NCBI RefSeq assembly: GCF_007896435.1
Contig: NZ_VCBL01000001.1
Span: 2,107,078 to 2,171,077 of the forward strand
From: Rummeliibacillus suwonensis
GTDB taxonomy: Bacteria; Bacillota; Bacilli; Bacillales_A; Planococcaceae
Direction: 5' to 3'
Length of the DNA stretch: 64,000 nucleotides
The position numbers were made by a program, and so were the translations under genes. The notes beneath the pieces are model-generated. The model made no database searches and was not told where the DNA came from. It worked only from the letters and a program-made list of their open reading frames with translations. This document shows, one piece after another, positions 9,073-18,008 of this stretch. Position 1 is the first letter of the stretch; each line of letters begins with the position of its first letter.

Positions 9073-9427
9073 CTGAATCATCCTTTTGTAAAATACGTTG
9101 CAAATTTTCTAAAGTATATGTAACAGATTGAATCGATTGATATAATCGTTTTTTACTTGTTTTCTGATAAAAGGATTGCACGATCAATTGATCCATTGCA
9201 TCTACAGCATTTTGAATTTGGATTTTATGTATATATTTTGGCTTTTCTTGATCAATCCAAATATCCACTTCACTTTTCCAAGCTAACAGTTTTTCATGGT
9301 ATAAATTAGCATGTGGCTTTACATCGGCAAAAAAATCTGGAGATGTGTTGGTTTCTCTCATTTTTAAAAATCGTTGCCAACATTCTTCGCATTCATCTAA
9401 TAATTCTTCTGTTAAAGCTTGCAGCAT
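9062..9427 (-). CDS. yppE: YppE family protein (DUF1798)
   Basis: A 121-residue all-helical cytoplasmic protein of the YppE/DUF1798 family, whose function is not known. Recognisable stretches are ALTEELLDECEECWQRFL near the start and YTLENLQRILQKDDS at the end. ATG 9427 is preferred over an upstream TTG because GGAGGTG lies 6 nt before it. The 3' end overlaps mrfA, suggesting co-translation. In B. subtilis yppE belongs to the yppC-yppG cluster near recU, and recU is likewise nearby here. A role linked to repair is only guilt by association. Confidence 0.75.
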   Translation of the reverse strand: MLQALTEELLDECEECWQRFLKMRETNTSPDFFADVKPHANLYHEKLLAWKSEVDIWIDQEKPKYIHKIQIQNAVDAMDQLIVQSFYQKTSKKRLYQSIQSVTYTLENLQRILQKDDSDDQ

Positions 9428-9441
9428 TGTACACACCTCCA

Positions 9442-9569
9442 AATAAAACTTCTCTCAGTGGAGATTTTCTCCATCCCTCACTGTGAGTTAGGGGAACTCA
9501 GGTTAAAAGCGCCACGTCCTGTGGCAACACCTGAGTGACCAACATCTTGTTGGCCCGAACCAATCGGGC
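9442..9569 (+). repeat. Family A hairpin element, copy A1 (3' part missing)
   Basis: Begins ATAAAACT, then a CAGTG/CACTG stem, then the 44-nt hairpin CTCAGG...CCTGAG around GCCACGTCCTGTGGC, then CCAACATCTTGTTGG and CCCGAACCAATCGGG. It stops before the long CCCCCACC stem and the GGGATAAA end found in other copies. It lies between yppE and a small ORF, antisense to both. Confidence 0.8.
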
Positions 9570-9614
9570 AACTTGTTTCTATTATTATAGTGTATCAAAA
9601 AAGACATCATTTCA

Positions 9615-9791
9615 CTACTTTAAAGCGAACAAATATTCTTTTTGCTGTTCGATCAACTCAAGGCGGTTTGCAACATCAGTCATATTCTTTTCAAGCGTCT
9701 TGCTAAACATTTCCTCTTCATGGTTCACTCTGTTTTGTATAAGTTCATCCACCATTTCAATTAAAATAATTAGCTTGGTTATTTTTTGCAT
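9615..9791 (-). CDS. Small helical protein of unknown function (58 aa)
   Basis: I do not recognise this protein. It begins MQKITKLIILIEMVDELIQ and continues with charged heptad-like sequence ending QQKEYLFALK, so it is probably a short coiled coil with no signal peptide or membrane helix. Evidence that it is real: a perfect AGGAGG site 8 nt before ATG 9791, coding-like composition, and a free intergenic position between recU (divergent) and yppE. An upstream in-frame ATG at 9797 is too close to the AGGAGG. It may be a counterpart of one of the small Ypp proteins of B. subtilis, but I cannot show that. Confidence 0.6.
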   Translation of the reverse strand: MQKITKLIILIEMVDELIQNRVNHEEEMFSKTLEKNMTDVANRLELIEQQKEYLFALK

Positions 9792-9933
9792 GTTCATCGC
9801 CTCCTGCTGATACTTTTCAATATCTAAATAACAAATCCTTTGAGGTGGACAAAACAAGTGTATATTCGACGATAATAGTTTTATTTTTCAACTTCTTCTC
9901 ATGAATTTCTCATCAATTACCATCCGTGGTTTA

Positions 9934-9942
9934 TGGTATTAT
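9934..9942 (+). promoter_or_regulatory. Extended -10 promoter of recU-ponA
   Basis: TGGTATTAT (hexamer TATTAT at 9937-9942) is an extended -10 about 30 nt before the recU start. No clear -35 is seen. Confidence 0.4.
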
Positions 9943-9973
9943 AGAGGCAGATGAGGTGAGATGAGGTGCTTTT

Positions 9974-10579
9974 ATGACGATTCGCTATCCAAATGGGAAA
10001 AAATATACACCTGTACCCAAAACAGATGGGAAACTTCCCAAAAAGAAAGATTTATCTTACAGTAATCGCGGGAAAACTCTTGAAGAAGAAATAGACGAAA
10101 CAAATGAATTTTACCTACAAAGAAATATTGCAGTGATTCATAAGAAACCTGTTCCTATACAAATCGTCAAAGTAGAATATCCATCAAGAAGTGCTGCAGT
10201 TATACGTGAAGCATATTTTCGAACACCATCAACAACCGACTATAACGGTGTTTACAATGGTCACTACATTGATTTTGACGCAAAAGAAACAGAAAGCAAA
10301 ACAGCTTTTCCATTGAAAAATGTCCACCCACACCAAGTCTCCCATATGGAGTCTTCAGCAAAACAAAAAGGCATCTGCTTTTTGTTGGTGCGTTTTTCTT
10401 CCTTAGAGCGCTATTTTGTAGTACCTTTAGAAATGCTGTTACTAGCATGGAGTCGTATGCTAAATGGCGGAAGAAAGTCAATTCCTCTAGGGGAATTTGA
10501 GGAACAAGCTATAGAAATTCAACTTAGCTATATTCCAAGATTAGATTATTTAAAAGCAATCACACAATTGCTACCATAA
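9974..10579 (+). CDS. recU: Holliday junction resolvase RecU
   Basis: RecU cleaves four-way junctions during recombinational repair and chromosome segregation in Firmicutes and also modulates RecA. The 201-residue length is normal. The restriction-endonuclease-like core is visible: the basic N-terminus MTIRYPNGKKY, the conserved NRGKTLEEEI helix (about residues 34-43), YFRTPSTTDYNGVYNG (about 82-97) and the PD-(D/E)xK-type HYIDFDAKET (about 98-107), with FPLKNVHPHQ following. GAGGTG precedes the ATG. It is followed 35 nt later by ponA, the same pair as in B. subtilis and most Bacillales. Confidence 0.95.
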   Translation: MTIRYPNGKKYTPVPKTDGKLPKKKDLSYSNRGKTLEEEIDETNEFYLQRNIAVIHKKPVPIQIVKVEYPSRSAAVIREAYFRTPSTTDYNGVYNGHYIDFDAKETESKTAFPLKNVHPHQVSHMESSAKQKGICFLLVRFSSLERYFVVPLEMLLLAWSRMLNGGRKSIPLGEFEEQAIEIQLSYIPRLDYLKAITQLLP

Positions 10580-10614
10580 CTTGATCGTAGTTATGAGAAA
10601 GTGAGGAGAATGTT

Positions 10615-13251
10615 GTGGATCAACAAATAAATTCTCGAAAACAACGAAAGCAACTAGAAGAACAGCAACGAAGAAAACAACATGCAAAGAAGAAAAAAGC
10701 AAAAAATCCCAAGGAACCAAACCGTTCTTGGCTTAAAAAAACCATCATCGCTATTTTAGCGATCGGTATAGCAATGTTTGTAATTGGTGCTTCTGTTTTT
10801 GCATTTTATGCAGCACAGGCTCCTAAATTGGATGAAGAATTATTAAAAGATCCCGTATCATCAAAATTTTATGATGCTAACGGCAAAGTTTTTTACACAA
10901 TGGGCGATCAGGAACGCGAACATGTAGCATATGAAGATATTCCGGCAAGTATGCGAGATGCTATCATTGCGACAGAAGATTCCCGTTTCTTCCAGCATCA
11001 TGGAATCGACTTTGTTCGTTTAGGCGGAGCAGTATTAGCCAATTTCCGCTTTGGTTTTGGTGCACAAGGTGGTAGTACGCTAACGCAACAGGTGATAAAA
11101 AACTCTTTTTTAAATAATGACAAAACATTAAAACGTAAAGCGCAAGAAGCTTACTTAGCCATACAATTAGAACGTGAGTATTCAAAAGAAGAAATTTTCG
11201 AAATGTACTTCAATAAGGTGTTAATGTCTGGTCGAATCTATGGTTTTGGGACTGCAGCAAAATTCTTTTATGGAAAAAATTTAAAAGAGTTAACCCTAGC
11301 AGAACAAGCTCTTTTAGCAGGTATGCCACAAGCGCCTAATGCCTATAATCCATTTAAAAATCCAGATCGTGCAGAAAAACGTCGTAATATTGTTTTAGAT
11401 CTAATGTATCAACATAAAAAAATTACAAAAGAACAAATGGAAGCCGCTAAAAAAGTTGATGTCAAAAAAGGTCTTCTACCTGAAAGTAAAAGACAAACTG
11501 CCAATGCATCAAAATATGATGCATTTATAGATGTCGTGTTAAAAGAATTAGATGAAAATGGCGATGAAAAAGCATTAGAAGATGGTGTCAATGTATATAC
11601 AACATTAGATACATCCGCTCAAAAGATCGTTGAAAAAACAATGAATAATGATGCAAACTTCCCGACAAAGGATATACAAGCTGGACTATCTGTGATTGAT
11701 ACAGAAACTGGCGCGATTGTTGCGGTAGGCGGTGGACGTGATTATGGTCCAGAACGTGGATTTAACTATGCAGAAGCCCTTACAAATCGTCAACCTGGTT
11801 CTACTATGAAGCCTTTGATGGATTACGGTCCTGCTATTGAAAATCTAAAATGGTCTACGGGTAAAACAATTGTAGATGAGCCAATAACTTATAGTGGAAC
11901 AGATCAACAAATCAATAACTTTGATCATCAATATAAAGGGGCTATTACGATTCGACAAGCATTATATAATTCGCGTAATATTCCTGCTGTCAAAACATTT
12001 AGAGAAGTTGGTGCTGCTAAAGCAAAAGCATTTGTTAAAAATCTAGGGGTAAATGCAAATAACGTTACAGAATCAGATGCTATCGGTGGTGGTGAGATCA
12101 ATCTATCTCCAATTGAAATGGCAGGTGCATATGCTGCATTTGGGAATAATGGTATCTACACTAAACCACATGCTATTAAAAAAATCGTCTATCGTGATGG
12201 TAAAACGGCTAAATCATATACACCAGACCCAGTACCTGCAATGAGCGATTATACAGCTTATATGGTGACAGATATGTTGCGAGATGTCGTAAGTTCTAAG
12301 TATGGCGCATCTGGTACAGCCGCAGGAATTGCAGGATTGGATGTTGCCGGTAAAACTGGGACAACAAACTATAGTTCAGACAATTTTAGTAAATGGGGAC
12401 TCCCTGAAACTTCTGTTCCTGATTCATGGTTTGCTGGATACACATCAAAATATTCAATCGCTGTTTGGAGCGGTTATACAAATTATAAAGATCCAATTAC
12501 AACCAGTGCAGAACGGGTTCTTCCACAGCAATTGTTTAGAATTGTCATGTCACAAATTTCGGCAAATGTCCAAACGCCTGATTTTAAACAACCTAATTCC
12601 GTTGTGAGAGTTGGCGGTGAACTATACGTGAAGGGTCAACAACCAGCTGAACCGACAACGAAAGAAGAAGATACGAAAGAAGAAGATACGAAACTAAATG
12701 CTCCATCTGGTTTAAAAGCAACGTATGATGCTAATTCAAATTCAATCAATTTGTCTTGGTCACACGAGTCAAACGGCGAAGAAGCTACTAGTTTCAAAGT
12801 TTCTGTATCTGTCGATGGCGGAGGTTCACAGGCTTTGACAGAGACATCTTCAAAATCTTATACGTATAGTGGTGCAGAAGATGGCAAAACTTATGTATTC
12901 TCTGTTGTCGCAGTTGCTGGCGACAAGACGAGTAGCGCTGCAACAACGTCTATTCAAATACAATCTTCGGAACCCGAGCCTGATGTAACAGATCCAGATC
13001 AGACAGAAACGCCGACAAACCCTGATGAGACGGAAACGCCAAATACACCGTCTGAAGGAGATAACCAAGATAATACGAATACAAATCAGAATGATCAAAA
13101 TGACCAAACAGATCAACAAACAGAAAACAATCCAGATACAAATCAACAAAATAATCAATCCAATACGGGAAATGTGAACCGAAGAAATAAGGCGAATCTC
13201 AATAGCGTGAATAAAAATAGCACACCCGATCAGACAGATAATCAACAATAA
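10615..13251 (+). CDS. ponA: Class A penicillin-binding protein 1 (transglycosylase/transpeptidase)
   Basis: PonA polymerises and crosslinks peptidoglycan outside the membrane. The 878-residue protein has a lysine-rich cytoplasmic tail, one membrane helix (IIAILAIGIAMFVIGASVF, about residues 44-62), a GT51 glycosyltransferase domain with IIATEDSRFFQHHGID and GGSTLTQQ, and a transpeptidase domain with the SxxK serine in PGSTMKP, the SRN motif in YNSRNIPA and the GKTGTTN box. A fibronectin type III-like module (about 695-785) and an Asp/Gln/Asn/Thr-rich tail (about 790-878) follow. Start is GTG 10615 after GAGGAG. It is probably co-transcribed with recU. GpsB (5.1 kb) is its known partner in B. 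subtilis. Confidence 0.95.
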   Translation: MDQQINSRKQRKQLEEQQRRKQHAKKKKAKNPKEPNRSWLKKTIIAILAIGIAMFVIGASVFAFYAAQAPKLDEELLKDPVSSKFYDANGKVFYTMGDQEREHVAYEDIPASMRDAIIATEDSRFFQHHGIDFVRLGGAVLANFRFGFGAQGGSTLTQQVIKNSFLNNDKTLKRKAQEAYLAIQLEREYSKEEIFEMYFNKVLMSGRIYGFGTAAKFFYGKNLKELTLAEQALLAGMPQAPNAYNPFKNPDRAEKRRNIVLDLMYQHKKITKEQMEAAKKVDVKKGLLPESKRQTANASKYDAFIDVVLKELDENGDEKALEDGVNVYTTLDTSAQKIVEKTMNNDANFPTKDIQAGLSVIDTETGAIVAVGGGRDYGPERGFNYAEALTNRQPGSTMKPLMDYGPAIENLKWSTGKTIVDEPITYSGTDQQINNFDHQYKGAITIRQALYNSRNIPAVKTFREVGAAKAKAFVKNLGVNANNVTESDAIGGGEINLSPIEMAGAYAAFGNNGIYTKPHAIKKIVYRDGKTAKSYTPDPVPAMSDYTAYMVTDMLRDVVSSKYGASGTAAGIAGLDVAGKTGTTNYSSDNFSKWGLPETSVPDSWFAGYTSKYSIAVWSGYTNYKDPITTSAERVLPQQLFRIVMSQISANVQTPDFKQPNSVVRVGGELYVKGQQPAEPTTKEEDTKEEDTKLNAPSGLKATYDANSNSINLSWSHESNGEEATSFKVSVSVDGGGSQALTETSSKSYTYSGAEDGKTYVFSVVAVAGDKTSSAATTSIQIQSSEPEPDVTDPDQTETPTNPDETETPNTPSEGDNQDNTNTNQNDQNDQTDQQTENNPDTNQQNNQSNTGNVNRRNKANLNSVNKNSTPDQTDNQQ

Positions 13252-13271
13252 TCATCGTTTCAAGATGATTT

Positions 13272-13320
13272 GGGCTGACGACAAAAAGGGATAGCAACCT
13301 TTTGTTGTCAGCCCTTTTTA
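13272..13320 (+). terminator. Terminator of recU-ponA
   Basis: A long hairpin, GGGCTGACGACAAAAAGG with CCTTTTGTTGTCAGCCC, is followed by TTTTTA just after ponA. Confidence 0.9.
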
Positions 13321-13564
13321 ATCATTTGCTCTAATCTGTTATACTTTAATCCGTTAATAATAATTGTGATGGAACACTGAGTGAAAGTGGCACTTCAATA
13401 TGGCAAAGAGCAAGAATTTAGTGTATCGAATCACTCCGTGTTTTCAGAAAACGTTTTAGATTTTATCCTATAAGTTGTTTGATGATTGCTTGCCCTTTAG
13501 AGAACCTCATTCATTGTATAAGTCTAATGTTTTTTCTGTTAAAGGGACTTATTGGATAGATTTA
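13321..13564. other. Gap without a recognised gene
   Basis: AT-rich sequence between the ponA terminator and the ypoC terminator. Short open stretches in two plus frames (about 30 codons each) do not join and I recognise no protein in them. They may be remnants of a lost gene. Confidence 0.4.
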
Positions 13565-13614
13565 GAAAAAACAAAAAGGTACGAATGCTGTTTAATCATC
13601 ATTCGTACCTTTTT
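13565..13614 (-). terminator. Terminator of the dnaD-nth-ypoC operon (bidirectional shape)
   Basis: A 15-bp stem, AAAAAGGTACGAATG/CATTCGTACCTTTTT, is followed on the minus strand by a T-rich run. It lies 33 nt after the ypoC stop. Confidence 0.85.
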
Positions 13615-13647
13615 AGAGTTTTTATTTTGAAAAGGGCTTATACCCCT

Positions 13648-13995
13648 TTAATGTTTTAAGCGCAATCTTGCACATCTTTTTTTAGTTTCGATAAATAATT
13701 CATCCAACTGCCTATAGCATGCGTATTGGCCCGGACGAGATTTAATAAATGACAATCTTTCCATTGCATTGATTGGTAAAATTTCGTATTCTTCGTTTTC
13801 CGATAATACATCTTGCGTATCCGATGCGTCCAAAACGAAAGATTCATATAGCTGAATCGCTTTTAACATTATTTCTTTTGCATTGCCATCTCTAACTGAA
13901 TGTGATTGGTGAATACCTTGTCGAAGCATTTCCCATTTCTTCATCCACTCATCTACAAGTTCCTTTGTAATGGCTTCTTTCTTGCATGCAATCAT
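13648..13995 (-). CDS. ypoC: YpoC family protein
   Basis: A 115-residue soluble helical protein of the YpoC family, of unknown function. The name rests on position (ponA/ypoC/nth/dnaD order as in B. subtilis) and on the YpoC-like pattern of a helical body followed by LSFIKSRPGQYACYRQLDELF near the end. The start is ATG 13995, which shares ATGA with the nth stop, so it is translationally coupled to nth. Longer upstream starts in this frame would lie inside nth. No membrane segment or signal peptide is seen. Confidence 0.75.
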   Translation of the reverse strand: MIACKKEAITKELVDEWMKKWEMLRQGIHQSHSVRDGNAKEIMLKAIQLYESFVLDASDTQDVLSENEEYEILPINAMERLSFIKSRPGQYACYRQLDELFIETKKRCARLRLKH

Positions 13996-14651
13996 CTGTT
14001 TACAAGACCCTTCTTTGCCCTTTTTTGGCCTTCCCTGCATAAGTCAAATAAGGGACATTCTTTGCAATTAGGATTTTGTGCCTTGCAATGATAACGTCCA
14101 AAGAATATAAGTTGATGATGTGTTTTTGCCCATTTTTCTTTTGGTGTCTTTCTCATAACAGTTTGTTCTACTTCCAAAACGCTATCTTTCCATTTACAGA
14201 GTCCTAATCGCTTCGTCACCCGTTCTACATGTGTATCAACCGCTAACGCAGGTTGTCCAAACGCAACAGACAATACGACATTGGCGGTTTTACGCCCTAC
14301 ACCAGGTAAAGTTACTAGTTCCTCACGTGAATGTGGAATGACCCCATTATATTCATCTAGTAAACGTTGACAAAGCTTTTGAATGTTTTTGGCTTTGCCC
14401 CTATACAATCCGATTGAGCGTATATCCTGTTCTAATTCTTCTAACGGAACCGCTAAATAATCCTCTGGTTTCTTATATTTTTTAAATAATGTAGCAGTTA
14501 CCTTGTTGACTAATACATCTGTGCATTGTGCTGAAAGCAAAGTAGCAATCGTTAATTCAAATGGATTATCATGTACAAGCTCACAATGTGCATCTGGGAA
14601 CATTTCCTCCATTTTTTCCAAACAATATTGCCATTGCTTGATAGTTAGCAT
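13992..14651 (-). CDS. nth: Endonuclease III (DNA glycosylase/AP lyase)
   Basis: Nth removes oxidised pyrimidines and cuts at the abasic site in base excision repair. The 219-residue length is that of the B. subtilis enzyme. The helix-hairpin-helix LVTLPGVGRKTANVVLS contains the catalytic lysine (about residue 119), and AVDTHVERV carries the catalytic aspartate (about 137). The C-terminus has the four Fe-S cysteines in HCKAQNPNCKECPLFDLC. ATG 14651 follows AAGGGGG by 8 nt; an upstream GTG overlapping dnaD is less likely. It is in an operon with dnaD and ypoC. Confidence 0.95.
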   Translation of the reverse strand: MLTIKQWQYCLEKMEEMFPDAHCELVHDNPFELTIATLLSAQCTDVLVNKVTATLFKKYKKPEDYLAVPLEELEQDIRSIGLYRGKAKNIQKLCQRLLDEYNGVIPHSREELVTLPGVGRKTANVVLSVAFGQPALAVDTHVERVTKRLGLCKWKDSVLEVEQTVMRKTPKEKWAKTHHQLIFFGRYHCKAQNPNCKECPLFDLCREGQKRAKKGLVNR

Positions 14652-14665
14652 GTCGAATCCCCCTT

Positions 14666-15406
14666 TCACTTATGACGATCTAACCAGTTATAAAAAGGGA
14701 CATTACTTGTCGGAGAACTTTGATCAGTCTCTTTTTTCATAGGCTGATGATCCGTATTTTTTGGGATAATATTTTTTCGGAAGTTATGACTCAATTTTTC
14801 CGCGTCTTCTGGCGTTTTGACATTATTTTTTTTCCATTCAAATAAAATACGGTCAATGTAACGAAGACTCAACTTTTGCGATAAAACAGCTTCCTTTAAC
14901 GCTCTACGAATAACTTCAGGAGAATGTCCATCTTGGTCAAGCCACATGGAAATCATTTCGGTTTCCATAGGTGATAAAAAACGGCCGAATTCTTGCTCAA
15001 ATAATTGGAATAATTGTCCCTCTTTTATTTTTTCCATTTCATTTTTATCATTCTCTTTTTTGACAAGAACACAATCAAGAAGTCTATTCCATAATGGCAG
15101 TAAACTGATAACTTCATATAGAACGCCTTTATCATCCAATTTTTGATGGATTTCCATAAATCCTTTTTGCATAAGCCTTTGCATACTTGTAGAAATCATA
15201 TTTTCTGTCATACTCATACGTTGCGCAATATTAGCAGGAGTGGGGAATTCGTTTCCTTCCTCATGAAATGCGTTTAAATGCATAATTAGCATAGCTTCCG
15301 CATCTGAGATTTGTAACTCATTATAAAACTGAAAAAAAAGCTGAGAAATACTGACACTTCCCCGCTCAAGCCAAGTTTGGAGCCGCTCTGTTTCATTCAT
15401 TACCAT
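14666..15406 (-). CDS. dnaD: DNA replication initiation protein DnaD
   Basis: DnaD helps load the replicative helicase at oriC (with DnaA) and at PriA restart sites. The 246-residue protein has the winged-helix DDBH1 half (about residues 1-125, with PTPANIAQRMSMTENMI) and the DDBH2 half (about 135-215). The DDBH2 half ends in the diagnostic YIDRILFEWKKNNVKT, the YxxxIxxxW DNA-binding motif of the DnaB/DnaD family. The start is ATG 15406 (GAGGAG, short spacing) or ATG 15400. It lies between asnS and nth as in B. subtilis. Confidence 0.94.
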   Translation of the reverse strand: MVMNETERLQTWLERGSVSISQLFFQFYNELQISDAEAMLIMHLNAFHEEGNEFPTPANIAQRMSMTENMISTSMQRLMQKGFMEIHQKLDDKGVLYEVISLLPLWNRLLDCVLVKKENDKNEMEKIKEGQLFQLFEQEFGRFLSPMETEMISMWLDQDGHSPEVIRRALKEAVLSQKLSLRYIDRILFEWKKNNVKTPEDAEKLSHNFRKNIIPKNTDHQPMKKETDQSSPTSNVPFYNWLDRHK

Positions 15407-15512
15407 CGAACTCCTCTTTTATTTATAAATTGAACAAGAAGAATCGCCTAAGCGTTCCTTCTTGCCATTTGTCGTCTTTTTGAAAGCTGTATAGTGCATA
15501 CCGGTTTTAGGA

Positions 15513-16808
15513 TTATGGATAAATACGATTGAGCAAACGTGGGAATGGAATCGTTTCTCGAACGTGCTCGGCACCTGTAATCCAAGCAACTGTACGTTCT
15601 AGTCCTAAGCCGAAGCCTGAATGCGGTACGGAACCATATTTACGTAAATCCAAATACCATGCATAAGCTTCTTCATCCAATCCATATTCTGCAATACGTT
15701 GTTTCAATAGATCATAATCCCATATACGTTCAGAACCACCGATAATTTCCCCGTAGCCTTCTGGTGCGATTAAGTCTGCACATAGGACGACATCATCACG
15801 GTCAGAGTGTGGTTGCATATAAAATGGTTTGATCCCTACTGGATAACATGTGATAAATACTGGTTTGTCAAAATGTTCGGCAATAGCCGTTTCATGTGGA
15901 GCCCCGAAATCTTCTCCCCACTTGATATCATCAAAACCTTTTTCATGTAATAACTCGATGGCATCATCATAAGAAATACGTGGGAATGGAACTTGTACTT
16001 TTTCAAGTTTAGAGATGTCACGGCCTAATCTTTCTAATTCCAGTTTGCAGTTTTTAAGTACAGACTGAACAATATAGGAAACATATTGCTCTTGAATTTT
16101 AAGAGATTCATCATGTTCAACGAACGCCATCTCCGGTTCAATCATCCAGAACTCGATCAAATGACGGCGAGTTTTAGATTTTTCAGCACGGAATGTCGGA
16201 CCAAATGAAAATACTTTTCCAAATGCCATCGCTGCCGCTTCCATATACAACTGACCTGATTGAGAAAGATAAGCATCTTGATCGAAGTATTTTGTATGGA
16301 ATAATTCAGATGTTCCTTCAGGAGCCGAGCCCGTTAGGATGGGAGGATCGACTTTTGTAAATCCATGATCATTGAAAAATTCATAGGTAGCGCGAATAAT
16401 TTCATTACGAATTTTCATATTCGCATGTTGTTTTTTAGAACGTAACCATAAATGACGATGATCCATTAAAAATTCTACACCATGCTCTTTTGGTGTAATT
16501 GGATAATCATGAGATTCAGCAATCACTTCAATTTCTTTTACTTGTAGTTCATAACCGAATGATGAACGAGTATCTTCCGTTACTTCACCGATAATATAAA
16601 GTGAAGTTTCTTGATGAATTGATTTTGCCAAAGCAAAAATTTCTTCAGAAACATTTGCTTTTACGACTACACCTTGTACGAATCCTGTTCCATCACGTAA
16701 TTGTAAAAATGCGATTTTACCACTTGAGCGTTTGTTCGCAAGCCAAGCGCCTATTTTTACAGTTTCACCGACATGTTTAGGCATGTCTTGAATTGTAATT
16801 TTGTTCAT
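15513..16808 (-). CDS. asnS: Asparaginyl-tRNA synthetase
   Basis: AsnS charges tRNA-Asn. It has 431 residues, the usual bacterial length. The N-terminal OB-fold anticodon-binding domain (about residues 1-105) includes [20 protein letters not shown]. The class II catalytic core contains [16 protein letters not shown], the motif 2 sequence [19 protein letters not shown], and motif 3 [15 protein letters not shown] near the end. ATG 16808 follows GGAGG by 5 nt; an upstream in-frame start adds an unconserved eight residues. No T-box leader is seen upstream. In B. subtilis aspB lies between ypmB and asnS; here that space holds a repeat. Confidence 0.96.
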   Translation of the reverse strand: MNKITIQDMPKHVGETVKIGAWLANKRSSGKIAFLQLRDGTGFVQGVVVKANVSEEIFALAKSIHQETSLYIIGEVTEDTRSSFGYELQVKEIEVIAESHDYPITPKEHGVEFLMDHRHLWLRSKKQHANMKIRNEIIRATYEFFNDHGFTKVDPPILTGSAPEGTSELFHTKYFDQDAYLSQSGQLYMEAAAMAFGKVFSFGPTFRAEKSKTRRHLIEFWMIEPEMAFVEHDESLKIQEQYVSYIVQSVLKNCKLELERLGRDISKLEKVQVPFPRISYDDAIELLHEKGFDDIKWGEDFGAPHETAIAEHFDKPVFITCYPVGIKPFYMQPHSDRDDVVLCADLIAPEGYGEIIGGSERIWDYDLLKQRIAEYGLDEEAYAWYLDLRKYGSVPHSGFGLGLERTVAWITGAEHVRETIPFPRLLNRIYP

Positions 16809-16999
16809 GTTAACCTCCAGTATTTCAAACATTCATTAGGAAATATTCCTAATAATGTGTATTCGAGTTTTTTCGCAATGAGATTCTATATTGCCTTTAT
16901 AAAATCAACATAAGAGAGCATCAATCTTTACAATTGATCAAATTTGATGCTTTTAAAAAAGTTACTTTTATGTTTCTTTTTTGGTTACAATGGCATCTC

Positions 17000-17149
17000 A
17001 AGTTTCAGCGAGTCCTATAAGGGAAACTTCACACAGTAGTTTTTACTCCCCTACTGCATGTTCATTCAACCAATCGGGCTTTATAGGTAGGTAGGCAAAA
17101 GACCACCACTTGTCCTCCTGGTTTTCACCTTGAGGCTTGCAAGATAAAG
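17000..17149 (+). repeat. Family A hairpin element, diverged copy A2
   Basis: Hairpins AAGTTTC/GAAACTT and CAGTAG/CTACTG are followed by AACCAATCGGGC, then a degenerate stem with ACCTTGAGG, then AGATAAAG. The order is that of the family but the stems have different sequence. It occupies the asnS-ypmB gap (16809-17292), where B. subtilis has aspB. I see no aspB remnant, and nothing else gene-like. Confidence 0.6.
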
Positions 17150-17292
17150 ACGTCCATGCGAAATCATTGTAGCAACATCATTCTATATACAATGAGAATC
17201 ACTTACCTTTATTATATACAAGTTTTGTCTAATTTTCGTGTGAAATGATTTGGATATTTGATTCAACAGGGACACAGGCATATGGGCAAATC

Positions 17293-17775
17293 TTATAAAT
17301 TTAAAATACGCTTCCACCATTGACCGTTTTCAAACATGATATATACATAATTCAGTTTATCTTGTTTATTCAAATAGGTTATTTCCCATACAACACCTGG
17401 TTTTTCTACTCCAAGCCTTGTGTGTAGAATTTCCTTCACATCGCCTTTTTTAGATGCTTCTGCAATGGCTTCTTTTTTAGAAATCCCATCCTTTAAAAAG
17501 ACTTCTGTCGGTTTCTCTTCACGATTATTTTTGGGCATAAAAATAGCCTTCTTCTTTCCATTGCTATCTTTTCCAATTACCGTTACATATGATTTTTTAC
17601 TTTGATATACATAAGCATCTGTCACCTTACTAAGTTGTTGGTTATGTAACACCGCTGCTTTGGCCGTTTTTTCTGAACTGTGGAACGGTGCATATGATTT
17701 CCATCCAACTATAACAACTAATGATAGAGCTAGTATTGGTAAAAAGATTGAGAAGAACTTAATCCAATTTTTCAT
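17293..17775 (-). CDS. ypmB: YpmB-like membrane-anchored protein (DUF5590)
   Basis: A 160-residue protein with one N-terminal signal-anchor (IKFFSIFLPILALSLVVIVGW, about residues 4-24) and an extracytoplasmic part of about 130 residues made of two PepSY-like alpha/beta units (around DAYVYQSKKSYVTVIGKD and KPGVVWEITYLNK). This is the YpmB architecture, and it sits downstream of dinG as in B. subtilis. Its role is not established; envelope localisation is inferred. The start ATG follows AAGGTG. Confidence 0.8.
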   Translation of the reverse strand: MKNWIKFFSIFLPILALSLVVIVGWKSYAPFHSSEKTAKAAVLHNQQLSKVTDAYVYQSKKSYVTVIGKDSNGKKKAIFMPKNNREEKPTEVFLKDGISKKEAIAEASKKGDVKEILHTRLGVEKPGVVWEITYLNKQDKLNYVYIMFENGQWWKRILNL

Positions 17776-17855
17776 TATATCACCTTATATTTTATTTATC
17801 CTTTATATCGAGAAATCACATGATATGAAGGAGATTACCTTTAAAACAAAATAGC

Positions 17856-17870
17856 ATAGCTTTAGGCTAT
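17856..17870 (-). terminator. Possible weak terminator downstream of dinG
   Basis: ATAGC-CTAAA-GCTAT hairpin, followed on the minus strand by GCTATTTTGTTTT. It is nested inside a longer GAAGGAG/CTCCTTC pairing (17827-17878), so it might instead be a structured ypmB leader. Confidence 0.35.
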
Positions 17871-17910
17871 CCTCCTTCAATGGATGCGGTCTTTTCGAAC
17901 TGATCTCTCT

Positions 17911-18008
17911 TTTACTTTATCCAGTTGCGTTAGCCAGGATCTTGTCACTTTCGATAAAGAGCCCCTTCCAACACCTGTTGATCATTTCGACTCGACTCCA
18001 CTTTAATG
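17911..18008 (-). repeat. Family A hairpin element, short diverged copy A3 after dinG
   Basis: In minus orientation it starts at the dinG stop (CATTAAAGTGGAG), contains CAACAGGTGTTGG, and ends GGATAAAGTAAAAG, the same terminal string as copy A8. Confidence 0.55.

Noticed and set aside
12850-13248. 132-residue minus-strand frame rich in Ile, Cys and Arg
   Set aside because: It is the antisense of the low-complexity ponA tail. No ribosome site and no protein-like pattern.
16809-17292. T-box or other tRNA-sensing leader for asnS
   Set aside because: No T-box antiterminator core and no terminator with a T-run directly before asnS; only a diverged repeat was found.
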